DNA of 22,092 nucleotides from Candidatus Bathyarchaeota archaeon (GCA_016934355.1 JAFGTA010000153.1:1-22092); one strand, 5' to 3'. Counted from the first letter of the stretch, positions 15,322 to 22,092 are shown. Notes: generated by a model from the sequence alone, not told the origin. Numbers and translations: made by a program.

Positions 15322-16077
15322 ATGGATCTAGAAAGACCGGTAATCAGGATAAAGGGATTGAACGTCTCCTACGGCAAGGTAATAGCGCTCAGAGATGTAT
15401 CCGTCGATATCCCTCGGAACGGTATAACGACGATCATCGGGCCCTCAGGCTGCGGGAAGACAACGCTACTGAAGAGCATGAACAGGCTCGTAGAGCTGTA
15501 CCCCGGCGCCAAGATGAGCGGCGCCATCATTGTGGACGGCGAGGACGTGTTCAGCCCCGCGATGGATGTCACGGACCTGCGGCGTAGGGTGGGTCTTATA
15601 ACCCAGACCCCCAACCCGCTGCCCATGTCGATATACGAGAACGTGGCTTATGGTCCGCGGATACATGGGGAAAGGGACACTGACGCGGTCGTCGAGAGGT
15701 GCCTGCGGTCGTCGGGGCTTTGGGAGGAGGTCAGCGACAGGCTGGGCGACCCCGCGGTGAACCTCTCCCTCGGGCAGCAGCAGAGGCTAAACCTGGCGAG
15801 GGCGCTGGCCGTGGAGCCCGAGGTACTGCTCTGCGACGAGCCCACGTCGGCTCTTGACCCCGTCTCGGCGACTAGGGTCGAGGAGTTGCTGAGGAGGCTG
15901 AGCGGTGATTATAGTATCGTTATGGTGACGCACACGCTGAGGCAGGCGAAAAGGTTGGCGGACTACTCGTTGTTCATGTACATGGGGGAGCTGGTGGAGC
16001 ACAGCCCCGCGGAGAAATTCTTCAAGAACCCAGTCGATCCACGGACCAGAGAGTACATTGAGGGAGTCTACGGTTAG
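15322..16077 (+). CDS. pstB: Phosphate ABC transporter ATPase
   Basis: This 251-residue ATP-binding subunit drives phosphate import. Walker A is GPSGCGKT (40-47), the Q-loop is in GLITQTPNPLPMSIYENVAYG (about 91-111), Walker B is VLLCDEPTSALDP (168-180), and the switch histidine is in VMVTHTL. The ABC signature reads LSLGQ (148-152) where PstB proteins normally have LSGGQ. The rest of the motif (GQQQRLNLARALA) is standard, so the protein is probably active. GAGGT at 15311-15315 precedes the ATG. No phoU gene follows; the next gene is hypA after a 104-base gap with its own promoter. Confidence 0.94.
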   Translation: MDLERPVIRIKGLNVSYGKVIALRDVSVDIPRNGITTIIGPSGCGKTTLLKSMNRLVELYPGAKMSGAIIVDGEDVFSPAMDVTDLRRRVGLITQTPNPLPMSIYENVAYGPRIHGERDTDAVVERCLRSSGLWEEVSDRLGDPAVNLSLGQQQRLNLARALAVEPEVLLCDEPTSALDPVSATRVEELLRRLSGDYSIVMVTHTLRQAKRLADYSLFMYMGELVEHSPAEKFFKNPVDPRTREYIEGVYG

Positions 16078-16150
16078 GACCTGCGCCAGTCTAGTCGCAT
16101 TATGGTACGCAGCACGGGTGACTCATGTTACCGTGAGCCGGCTTAGTAAC

Positions 16151-16174
16151 ATCTAAAAGGTTCCGCACCGGAAC
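16151..16174 (+). promoter_or_regulatory. hypA promoter: TATA box followed by operator-like palindrome
   Basis: ATCTAAAAG (16151-16159) is centred about 26 bases before the hypA ATG, fitting a leaderless transcript. It is followed at once by GTTCCG-CAC-CGGAAC (16160-16174), a perfect 6-base inverted repeat between the TATA box and the start codon, where a bound repressor would block polymerase. Regulator unknown. Confidence 0.55.
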
Positions 16175-16181
16175 AAGCCCC

Positions 16182-16589
16182 ATGCATGAATGGGCGCTGG
16201 CCGAGGGAGTCATAGCAACAGCCACGAGGTTCGCCGAGGAGAACAGCCTCACCGAGGTTACGGAGGTCGTCATAATGGTGGGCGAGCTCCAGCAGGTGGA
16301 GCACGAAGTCCTCGAATTCGCCTTCGAGCAACTCAAGACGCCTCTCTTCAAGGACGCCAAGTTCGTACTCAAGAGCCAACCAGCCAAGTTCAAGTGTAGA
16401 AACTGCGGCAACGAGTGGGGGTTCACAAGCGAGGGCATGACCGAGGACATATCTGAGGCAATCCACTTCGTCCCCGAGATGGCCCACGTGTACATCAAGT
16501 GCAATGAGTGCGGCAGCCCCGACTTCGAGGTAGCCGAGGGCCGCGGCGTGTGGCTGGCCACCATAAAGGGGCTGAAGGGCGATGAGTGA
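16182..16589 (+). CDS. hypA: Hydrogenase nickel metallochaperone
   Basis: HypA (135 residues) delivers nickel to [NiFe]-hydrogenase during maturation. The N-terminal MHEW gives the nickel-binding His2 and Glu3. The zinc-binding domain has Cys72/Cys75 and Cys107/Cys110. The 31 residues between the cysteine pairs exceed those in E. coli HypA and match the longer insert of archaeal HypA such as that of Thermococcus. The ATG has a TATA-like box 26 bases upstream and no Shine-Dalgarno motif, so it is probably leaderless. The last 8 bases overlap the ATPase gene, and the two products are expected to form a complex. No hydrogenase structural gene is in the window. Confidence 0.93.
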   Translation: MHEWALAEGVIATATRFAEENSLTEVTEVVIMVGELQQVEHEVLEFAFEQLKTPLFKDAKFVLKSQPAKFKCRNCGNEWGFTSEGMTEDISEAIHFVPEMAHVYIKCNECGSPDFEVAEGRGVWLATIKGLKGDE

Positions 16590-17307
16590 TCCCCGGCTAG
16601 CCGTCATCGAGAAACGGTTCAGCGAGGTAGGCAGGGTCATAGCCGTGAGCAGCGGCAAGGGTGGCGTGGGCAAGAGCATGATCGCCACAAGCCTGGCCCT
16701 CAGCCTCAGAGGTCAAGGCTATAGCGTCGGCTTGCTGGACCTCGACTTCACGAGCCCCGCCACCCACGTCATCCTCGGCGTGGAGGGACTCTACCCTGAG
16801 GAGGAGTACGGCATAGTGCCGCCCCTCGCCCACGGCCTGAGGTACATGAGCATCACCTACTACAGCCTGGATGAGCCGGCGCCTCTCAGGGGAGAGGATA
16901 TGAGCAACGCAATCATCGAGCTTCTCGCCATAACGCGGTGGGAGAAGCTGGACTATCTGGTGATCGATATGCCGCCGGGCATCGGCGACGCGACACTGGA
17001 TATGCTCAGGCTGATACCGCGTATCGAGTTCATGGTCGTGACCACGCCAAGCAGAGTCGCCTTCCAGTCCGTGCGGAGATTATTGATGTTGCTCAAGGAC
17101 CTTGGCGTCCCCATAATCGGCGTCGTCGAGAACATGGCGATGAAGCCGGGTGACGGAATCCGGAGGCAGGTCGAGGAAATGGAGCTCAAGTACCTTGGCT
17201 CTGTGCCCTACGACGAGGGAGTCGAGGCGGCGCTCGGTGACCCAGGTAAGCTCTGTAAGACAGTTTTCTATAGGGAAGTGGATAGGGTCGCCCGCGGGGT
17301 GCTCTAG
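16582..17307 (+). CDS. Mrp/MinD-type ATPase, HypB-like partner of HypA
   Basis: This is a 241-residue P-loop ATPase of the MinD/Mrp/SIMIBI class. The deviant Walker A KGGVGKS is at 26-32, switch I LLDLDFTSP at 50-58 and the Walker B region DYLVIDMPPG near 134. VVENMAM follows, at the place where Mrp/NBP35 proteins have ENMS. It lacks the C-terminal CxxC used by Mrp/NBP35 for an iron-sulphur cluster. In Thermococcus an ATPase of this type (HypB-AT) binds HypA and improves its nickel affinity, replacing GTPase HypB. The 8-base overlap with hypA fits that role. A general Fe-S carrier role is the alternative. Its stop directly abuts the stop of the convergent MFS gene. Confidence 0.85.
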   Translation: MSDPRLAVIEKRFSEVGRVIAVSSGKGGVGKSMIATSLALSLRGQGYSVGLLDLDFTSPATHVILGVEGLYPEEEYGIVPPLAHGLRYMSITYYSLDEPAPLRGEDMSNAIIELLAITRWEKLDYLVIDMPPGIGDATLDMLRLIPRIEFMVVTTPSRVAFQSVRRLLMLLKDLGVPIIGVVENMAMKPGDGIRRQVEEMELKYLGSVPYDEGVEAALGDPGKLCKTVFYREVDRVARGVL

Positions 17308-18477
17308 CTACTTCTTTTCCTTTATCAGGGTCGCCACGAGGAACGCAGCGGCGCTGAGGGCGGCGAAGAAGTAGAAGACGTGGTTCAGCGAATAGTTCTG
17401 CGCCAGCCACCCCGCGATGGCGGGTGTGAAGAACCCGACGCCGTACTTCAGCGTGAAGTTGACGCCGTAGGTGACGCCCACGGTGTCCTTGTGGGATACG
17501 TCTCCGAGCAGCGCGTTCATGGGGCTCTGGGTCACGAAGAACGAGAAACCAAGCACCACGACGAGCAGCGTCAACACCACGAGGTCGCTGGGCGCCACGG
17601 TGAGAGCCACCAGGGCGACGGCGAACAGCCCGTAGCCTATGAGAAGGATGAGTTTACGGCTCAGCCTGTCGCTGAGTTCTCCCCCTGTTATCTGCGCGAA
17701 GGCGCCTACGGTGTACTTGAGGGTAGAAAGGCCGCCGGCTATTACTAGCGCCACCATCTTGACGTCGGTGATGTAGACCATGATGAAGTTGCTGACGCCC
17801 GTCCAGAGCATCCCGCTGAGCACCACGATGATGAAGGTGAGTATCAGTGTGCGCCTCTCCGCTGTCTCGAACATCCGCTTCACCGTCTCGATGGGGCCGC
17901 GTCTAAGCTGGGTCGGGTCGACCTCGCACGCTATATCCTCAACGATCAGCATGTCGAGGGCCGCCATGGCTAGGCCGGCGACGCCCCAGATGAGGAACGT
18001 GGCTCTCCAGCCGAAGCGTGCCCCAAGGACGCTTGAGGTGAGGAAGCTGATGGCCATACCCATGTCGCCTCCTAGGCCCTGGAACCCCATGTACCTGCCC
18101 CTCGCCTCGTCGCTCACCAGCGCCATGTGGGCGTATCCGCAGGGGTGGTAGAGGCTCGCGCCGATGCCGAGTATGATCATACCCACGGCTGCCACGGGGA
18201 CGTTGGGGGAGAGCCCCACGATTATGGCTGCGGACCCGCAGAGTATCATGGAGGCTGTGATGAGCAGCTTCTTGCTGTACTTGTCGGCGAAGAACCCGAC
18301 TGGTAGGCTGAACCAGCCGTAGAACAGGGACACCAGCGTCGCCAGCAGTCCTATGGTGCCTATGTCTCCTAGGTCTCCCTGCAGTATGGGTATCATCGCT
18401 GGGAGGAGCACAAGGTACCCGTGCATGATCCCGTGGCTGCTGGATATTGCTACGATGCTTCTGTCTTGGCTGTTCAT
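17308..18477 (-). CDS. MFS transporter
   Basis: This 389-residue major facilitator superfamily protein has about 12 predicted membrane helices and a central cytoplasmic loop (about residues 185-210). The family motif after helix 2 reads GFFADKYSKKLL (a G-x3-D-R/K-x-G/S-R/K-like motif A) and recurs in the second half as GGELSDRLSRKLIL. A GASLYHPCGYAHMAL stretch in helix 4-5 resembles the FHPxG region of fosmidomycin-resistance-like (Fsr) exporters. The substrate cannot be told. The ATG at 18477 has a GAGG-type ribosome-binding site about 9 bases upstream and a TATA-like TTTAATTA about 43 bases upstream. It is convergent with the HypA partner gene, with no bases between the stops. Confidence 0.9.
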   Translation of the reverse strand: MNSQDRSIVAISSSHGIMHGYLVLLPAMIPILQGDLGDIGTIGLLATLVSLFYGWFSLPVGFFADKYSKKLLITASMILCGSAAIIVGLSPNVPVAAVGMIILGIGASLYHPCGYAHMALVSDEARGRYMGFQGLGGDMGMAISFLTSSVLGARFGWRATFLIWGVAGLAMAALDMLIVEDIACEVDPTQLRRGPIETVKRMFETAERRTLILTFIIVVLSGMLWTGVSNFIMVYITDVKMVALVIAGGLSTLKYTVGAFAQITGGELSDRLSRKLILLIGYGLFAVALVALTVAPSDLVVLTLLVVVLGFSFFVTQSPMNALLGDVSHKDTVGVTYGVNFTLKYGVGFFTPAIAGWLAQNYSLNHVFYFFAALSAAAFLVATLIKEKK

Positions 18478-18603
18478 CTATCGTTCCTCAGATTCCATAA
18501 CCAGAATACATCTTCATAATTAAACCTAATTCTAGATGCTAGCCCAGTTCGCCGTCTTTGATGCAGCAGATCGGCTGACAAAGATTATTATCCGACGCCG
18601 TTC

Positions 18604-18870
18604 ATGCGGGAGTGGATGAGCTTCATCAAACGCCCCTCCGTGAACTTCTGCCCAGGCATCTCGGACTATATCAGGCCCACGGTGAACTACGAGCGCTGTG
18701 AAGAATGTGGCGGAAGGGTGGAGCTCTGGAGCGACGAGGCCGAGGGCGTCTGCCTCGACTGTGGAGAGGCGCACACTAAACGTGAGGAGACGCCAAGTTG
18801 CCTGGAGTACTGTGACTACGCTGACACGTGCAGGGGTATAATAATGTCTAGGAGGAGGGCGTCCAAGTAA
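18604..18870 (+). CDS. Small cysteine-rich metal-binding protein
   Basis: This 88-residue protein has eight cysteines (16, 32, 35, 50, 53, 66, 70, 76). Cys32/35 and Cys50/53 form a zinc ribbon around ECGGRVELWSDE, a wording I recall from small bacterial and archaeal proteins annotated as phosphohydrolase N-termini. The later SCLEYCDYADTC is a CxxxCxxxxxC group of the same family. The function is unknown; zinc or iron binding is likely. The start is uncertain. ATG 18604 is used here, but the best TATA-like element (about 18582-18592) lies only 18 bases upstream of it and 30 bases upstream of an in-frame ATG at 18616, which would give 84 residues. The tail is basic. Confidence 0.78.
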   Translation: MREWMSFIKRPSVNFCPGISDYIRPTVNYERCEECGGRVELWSDEAEGVCLDCGEAHTKREETPSCLEYCDYADTCRGIIMSRRRASK

Positions 18871-19059
18871 CCGCCCGGATCAACTCGCACGGTTAATGTG
18901 GTTGAAGCAATTTGGGTTGACGCGGCTGTCTCGTGTGTAGTCTTTGTTAACGGGCTGTGTTCACCTCGGGCTTCCGGGTTAGTTAGTTTTATATATTGAG
19001 AGTAACGTTTATCGCATCAAACTTTATTAAAAATAAACCGAATCTATGGGTGAACAACT
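18871..19059. other. Intergenic region with two AT-rich promoter-like elements
   Basis: This 189-base gap holds no gene that I can support and no tRNA. TTTTATATATTG (18987-18998) and TTATTAAAAATAAAC (19024-19038) are both TATA-like. A GGGTGA (19048-19053) before the GTG at 19060 serves as ribosome-binding site, so transcription probably starts from the upstream element and leaves a leader. The first 110 bases show nothing recognisable. Confidence 0.5.
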
Positions 19060-19311
19060 GTGTCGGCGTCTAAACTCAAGAACCAGATAGGCGTGATGCT
19101 TCTAGACCAGCCCATGAGCCTGAAGGAGGTCGCCGAGGCGCTTGAAGTAAAGGAGAAGAAGGCGTACAGCCTCCTGAAGGGCATGTTCCAGGAGGACCGC
19201 GTCATCGGTTTCAAGGACATGGACGGATCACGGCGCTACAGGGTGAGCGAGGAAGAGGCCGAGAAGGCCGCCAAGCGTAAGGATCGCGCCGAGAAGAAGG
19301 CGTCCAAGTAG
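19060..19311 (+). CDS. Small winged-helix-like putative DNA-binding protein
   Basis: This 83-residue protein begins SKLKNQIGVMLLDQPMSLKEVAEALEVKEKKAYSLLKGMFQEDRVIGFKDMDGSRRYRVSEEE. That is a helix, a helix-turn-helix pattern (SLKEVAEALEVKEKKAYSLLKGM), and a beta-hairpin wing, as in small archaeal winged-helix regulators. The tail is a run of Lys, Arg and Glu. It is probably a local or global DNA-binding protein; no target is known. Start is GTG at 19060 with GGGTGA 7 bases upstream; no in-frame ATG precedes the helix. It stands alone, 40 bases before the hydrolase gene, which has its own TATA-like box. Confidence 0.75.
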   Translation: MSASKLKNQIGVMLLDQPMSLKEVAEALEVKEKKAYSLLKGMFQEDRVIGFKDMDGSRRYRVSEEEAEKAAKRKDRAEKKASK

Positions 19312-19321
19312 CCTGAATACT

Positions 19322-19330
19322 GTTTTAAGG
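19322..19330 (+). promoter_or_regulatory. TATA-like box of the guanidino hydrolase gene
   Basis: GTTTTAAGG is centred about 26 bases before the ATG at 19352. The fit to a leaderless transcript is good, although GGTG just before the ATG could also pair with rRNA. Confidence 0.5.
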
Positions 19331-19351
19331 GCGGTCCACGCACAAGGTGCT

Positions 19352-20281
19352 ATGCCTAGATACGGGATAAACCACGAGTCCGGTACCCTGAAGCGGGTTA
19401 TGGTGCACCACCCGGGTAAGGAGCTTGAGCTAGCCAACAGGGACCCGGAGACTCATCACTTCGAGATGCCCGTGGACACTAAGCGCTTCATCAGCGACCA
19501 CAAGCAACTCATCGACGCATTGGAGGAGGCAGGGGTGGAGGTCCTCAGGGTCAGGGAGCTACTAAGAGACAACGAAAAGGCTCTCGCCCAGTCCTACCAG
19601 TGCCCGAATCTAGTCTTCACAAGGGACAGCAGCACCATGACAAACGGAGGCGCGTTCCTGTTCAGGATGGGGCTGCCCTCACGGCGTAGGGAGACCCCCG
19701 TCATCAAGGCTGCCCACGAGGCGAATGGCGTGCCCATCGCGCTGGAGATGAGTGAGCCCAACTCGTTCGAGGGCGGCGGCTTCGCCTTCCTGGAGGGGGG
19801 CACCACTGTGGCTGGCCTCTGTGAGAGGTCGACGCAGGGGGCGCTCGACCAGATGGGCGACTATCTGCTCGGGCACAGTTTAGCTGATCTATGGATTACA
19901 TTGGACATGCTTGAGGGCTGCATTCACATCGACGGCGAGTTCGCGGAGCTCCCCGGCAAGGTAGCCATCAGCTACGCGCCGGTGCTGGACAACGTCGTCG
20001 CCCACTTCAGGACCCCTAAGGATTCGTGGGAAGGCGGCTACACAGAGTGGCTGAGGGAGACCGGGTGGGACATCATCGAGATCACCAAGCAGGAGTACAT
20101 GGACATGGCCGCCAACTTCCTAACGGTGGACAGCGACCTCGCCATCCACTACACGGGGAACCCCCGGGTCATGAAGGAGGTCAGAGAGAGAGGCATCGAT
20201 GTGCTTCAGATACCGGGCGAGGAGATGAGGAAAGGCATGGGCGGCATTCACTGCATGACGTGCCCGGTCCTCAGGGTCTAG
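19352..20281 (+). CDS. Guanidino-group hydrolase (arginine deiminase / DDAH superfamily)
   Basis: This 309-residue enzyme belongs to the guanidino-modifying superfamily, which includes arginine deiminase, DDAH, agmatine deiminase and amidinotransferases. It has no signal peptide. Visible are FTRD (Asp92), FEGGG (Glu140, general acid and metal/guanidine contact), IHID (His192), and the C-terminal catalytic Cys301 in GGIHCMTC. The GGxHC order resembles agmatine deiminase as well as archaeal arginine deiminase-like proteins, so arginine, methylarginine or agmatine are all possible substrates. Products would be citrulline-type ureido compounds plus ammonia or amine. No ornithine carbamoyltransferase, carbamate kinase or arcD lies nearby. 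The upstream winged-helix protein may be unrelated. It is convergent with the ABC permease gene, 8 bases apart. Confidence 0.85.
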   Translation: MPRYGINHESGTLKRVMVHHPGKELELANRDPETHHFEMPVDTKRFISDHKQLIDALEEAGVEVLRVRELLRDNEKALAQSYQCPNLVFTRDSSTMTNGGAFLFRMGLPSRRRETPVIKAAHEANGVPIALEMSEPNSFEGGGFAFLEGGTTVAGLCERSTQGALDQMGDYLLGHSLADLWITLDMLEGCIHIDGEFAELPGKVAISYAPVLDNVVAHFRTPKDSWEGGYTEWLRETGWDIIEITKQEYMDMAANFLTVDSDLAIHYTGNPRVMKEVRERGIDVLQIPGEEMRKGMGGIHCMTCPVLRV

Positions 20282-20289
20282 CCCCGGGA

Positions 20290-21396
20290 TTATCTCTGGA
20301 GCCGCCGCGCCGAATCCAACGCTAATACCATTAACGTTACCGCGAACCATGACGCTAACACAGCCCAGCTGAAGCGCAGGTACTCGACGCCCCTCCCATA
20401 GTTCACGGCAGTTAGCACCCGGATGGCAGCCGCGGTAGGCAGGAACCTGAAAAGCTCGGAGCCCGCGCTGAACTCCAGCGGGTTGATGGCGCCGGCGGCG
20501 ATCCAGAGGGGGAAGCTGAAGAGTATACTGGGCACAGGAACCAGCGTGAAGCTACCCGCCCAGTGACCGTAGGTCACCCCCGCTACGCTGAACATGAAGC
20601 TCAACGAGATGAAGACGGCGTAGAAGACGGTGAGGCTGTGGAGCCCAAACGCTACCCCGTACATCACGTAGTTCAACGCGAGTACCCCCGTCACGGTGAG
20701 CACGCCTATGAGCACCGAAGCCAGCGTCTTCCCGAGCCTACAGTGGACGTAGCCCCAGGGAGCCATCTTGATCTCCCTCAACGTCCCGTGGTCCTTCTCC
20801 ATGGCTCCCAGCGTCCCGCCGAACAGCAGCCCAAGGAACATGGCGTCGAACACCAGCACCCCCATCTGCATGTAGTCCACCCTCCGCAGCTCCACTGGGT
20901 TAGCCGGAGACGCGGCGTAGTCGAAGCCGGGTCGCCCCTCAAGCCCCTTCGCCTTAGTATATTCATAGAGCCTGCCTTCTATGCCGAGCCTGAGGTTCTT
21001 GCTCAGGTCCTCGTGGATGTTGTTGAGGTACACGGTGATGCCGGGTGTCTTCCTCTCAGTTGTGTCCGCCCCGAATCCTTCAGGTATGTTTACGACCGCG
21101 AAGAGCCTGCGGCTGTTAAAAAGCCGGGCTGCCTCCTCCCCGTCCATCAGCTCCACCTCGAAGTACGGGATGGTGCCAGCCGTGGAGCCGAGGAACGCGA
21201 CAAGCTTCCCAGACTCCGGGGTCCCGTCGAGGTCGACCACGGCGAGCGGGAAGCCGACCCCCGACCCCATGTTGAACGCCTGGGTGAAGAAGAAGGCTAA
21301 CACGATGGGAACCATGAATCCCATCAACACGAGGAGCCGCTGCCTCCACCACGACTTCAACGACTTCTCTGCCTCCCCGAGCACCTCCGCGATCAT
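20290..21396 (-). CDS. ABC-2 type exporter permease
   Basis: This 368-residue membrane subunit belongs to an ABC-2 exporter. One N-terminal helix (about residues 20-40) is followed by a large extracytoplasmic domain of about 150 residues starting near GSGVGFPLAVVDLDGTPESGKLVAFL. Five helices follow, from VLVFDAMFLGLLFGGTLGAMEKDHGTLREIKMAPW onward. This layout is the ABC2_membrane_3 form. ATG at 21396 is chosen: it has GGGAGG upstream, and its first base pairs sit in an ATGA overlap with the stop of the neighbouring permease. An upstream frame would add 29 arginine-rich residues from the other gene. The ATPase is presumably beyond the window. Confidence 0.87.
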   Translation of the reverse strand: MIAEVLGEAEKSLKSWWRQRLLVLMGFMVPIVLAFFFTQAFNMGSGVGFPLAVVDLDGTPESGKLVAFLGSTAGTIPYFEVELMDGEEAARLFNSRRLFAVVNIPEGFGADTTERKTPGITVYLNNIHEDLSKNLRLGIEGRLYEYTKAKGLEGRPGFDYAASPANPVELRRVDYMQMGVLVFDAMFLGLLFGGTLGAMEKDHGTLREIKMAPWGYVHCRLGKTLASVLIGVLTVTGVLALNYVMYGVAFGLHSLTVFYAVFISLSFMFSVAGVTYGHWAGSFTLVPVPSILFSFPLWIAAGAINPLEFSAGSELFRFLPTAAAIRVLTAVNYGRGVEYLRFSWAVLASWFAVTLMVLALDSARRLQR

Positions 21397-22092
21397 ATCC
21401 GGGTCGCCTCCCTTCTGAACCGAAGCACGGCAGCGACCGAGACGAGCAAGCCAAAGACGGTCACCACCGCGACGTCGAACCACAGCGTGTGCGTCGTCGC
21501 CGTGAGAGCTAGGCTCGTGTAGCTACGGTAGAAGTACGTGCCCGGCAGTACGCTGCCCACGTATCCTATGAGCCTGCCCGACCATAGCTCCCCGGGCACC
21601 AATCCGCCGCCCACCCACCAGCATATCATGTTCAGCAGTATCATGGAGAGGGCGCTGGGAACCGTCCTCCGGATGACGGAGGCGGCGAGGAAGCCGATCC
21701 CGCTGAAGCAGATGATCCCATAGACGCCGAGCAGGATCGCCGGGACGTAGCCGCAAGCCGGAGCGAAGCCATACGCCACACGGACGAAAGCCAGTACGAG
21801 CCCGAAGACTATGCACGTCTCAGCTACGCCTGTGAGCATCTTACCGGTGACGACGGAAGCCAGAGAGGAGCCCATCACCAGCTCCTTGACGGTCCGTTCC
21901 TCGAACTCACGCGCGATGGCGACGGCAGTGTTCACGCCGCCGCTGAGCTGCACAGTTAAGGCGAGGACACCCGCGACGATGTACTGGAGAAACGTCACGT
22001 CTTTGGGCACCAGTGTGCTGAACTCGACCCTGGTGGAGTCGTATGTGATGCCGCCCACCGCCAAGTCTCTGTTGAAGTGGTTGCAGAGAAGC
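21393..22092 (-). CDS. ABC-2 type exporter permease (5' truncated)
   Basis: This is the partner permease of the preceding gene, cut at its N-terminus by the window end. The frame is open to 22092, reading LLCNHFNRDLAVGGITYDST before the sequence that follows. A TTG at 22064 exists but is internal, since the reading continues upstream. The visible part has about six membrane helices, with VNTAVAIAREFEERTVKELVMGS, a motif of ABC-2 permeases that joins helices to the ATPase, and LTGVAETCIVFGLVLAF after it. Its stop overlaps the next gene's ATG by 4 bases, so the two are translated together and probably form a heterodimer. Confidence 0.85.
   Translation of the reverse strand, partial: LLCNHFNRDLAVGGITYDSTRVEFSTLVPKDVTFLQYIVAGVLALTVQLSGGVNTAVAIAREFEERTVKELVMGSSLASVVTGKMLTGVAETCIVFGLVLAFVRVAYGFAPACGYVPAILLGVYGIICFSGIGFLAASVIRRTVPSALSMILLNMICWWVGGGLVPGELWSGRLIGYVGSVLPGTYFYRSYTSLALTATTHTLWFDVAVVTVFGLLVSVAAVLRFRREATRI

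Noticed and set aside
16127..16150. GTTAC...GTAAC inverted repeat upstream of hypA
   Set aside because: Arms are only 5 bases with a 14-base spacer, so it is easily due to chance.
18871..18980. Possible tRNA or structured RNA before the winged-helix gene
   Set aside because: I could not find a T-arm of the GGTTCRANYCC type or a consistent acceptor stem.
21397..21483. 29-residue N-terminal extension of the ABC-2 permease
   Set aside because: It is an arginine-rich out-of-frame reading of the neighbouring permease. ATG 21396 has a ribosome-binding site and a typical ATGA overlap.

Overview
The window is archaeal chromosomal DNA of fairly high GC. The main evidence is an archaeal-type RNA polymerase operon (rpoB C-terminus, rpoA, rpl30e, short nusA), TATA-like boxes about 26 bases upstream of several start codons, and Shine-Dalgarno motifs mainly in front of genes inside operons. 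The largest RNA polymerase subunit is one unsplit 1282-residue gene. Most Euryarchaeota and Crenarchaeota carry it as separate A' and A'' genes; an unsplit form is known from Thaumarchaeota, Aigarchaeota and some other deep lineages. I cannot assign a phylum from this window.

Layout. 1-5456 (+): rpoB (5'-truncated), unsplit rpoA, rpl30e and nusA, tightly packed, with a T-rich terminator after nusA. 5568-6059 (-): a small membrane protein. It is divergent from 6134-7323 (+), a NodB-fold deacetylase/imidase-like hydrolase coupled to a VOC-fold protein. 7320-8854 (-): a 50-residue cysteine-rich protein and two zinc-ribbon membrane proteins, one with an RDD domain. 8913-12359 (-): a REC-PAS5-GAF-HisKA-HATPase sensor kinase, divergent from 12622-16077 (+), a pstSCAB phosphate importer. 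The 262-base region between kinase and pstS holds several inverted repeats built from TTGGTA/TACCAA, and a separate palindrome and hairpin on the kinase side. 16182-17307 (+): hypA overlapping a Mrp/MinD-type ATPase, resembling the archaeal nickel-delivery pair for [NiFe]-hydrogenase. 17308-18477 (-): an MFS transporter. 18604-18870 (+): a cysteine-rich small protein. 19060-19311 (+): a small winged-helix-like protein. 19352-20281 (+): a guanidino-group hydrolase of the arginine deiminase/DDAH/agmatine deiminase superfamily. 20290-22092 (-): two ABC-2 exporter permeases, the upstream one cut by the window end.

How the genes work together. The first block is core transcription and translation. 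The kinase and Pst importer share a control region, which suggests phosphate or energy sensing linked to uptake, although no phoU or separate response regulator is present. HypA and its ATPase imply a nickel hydrogenase elsewhere in the genome. The rest is ordinary accessory metabolism and transport.

I found no mobile element, CRISPR array, rRNA or convincing tRNA. The most unusual items are the pst operator array, the unsplit rpoA, the palindrome in the hypA core promoter, and the small cysteine-rich proteins.
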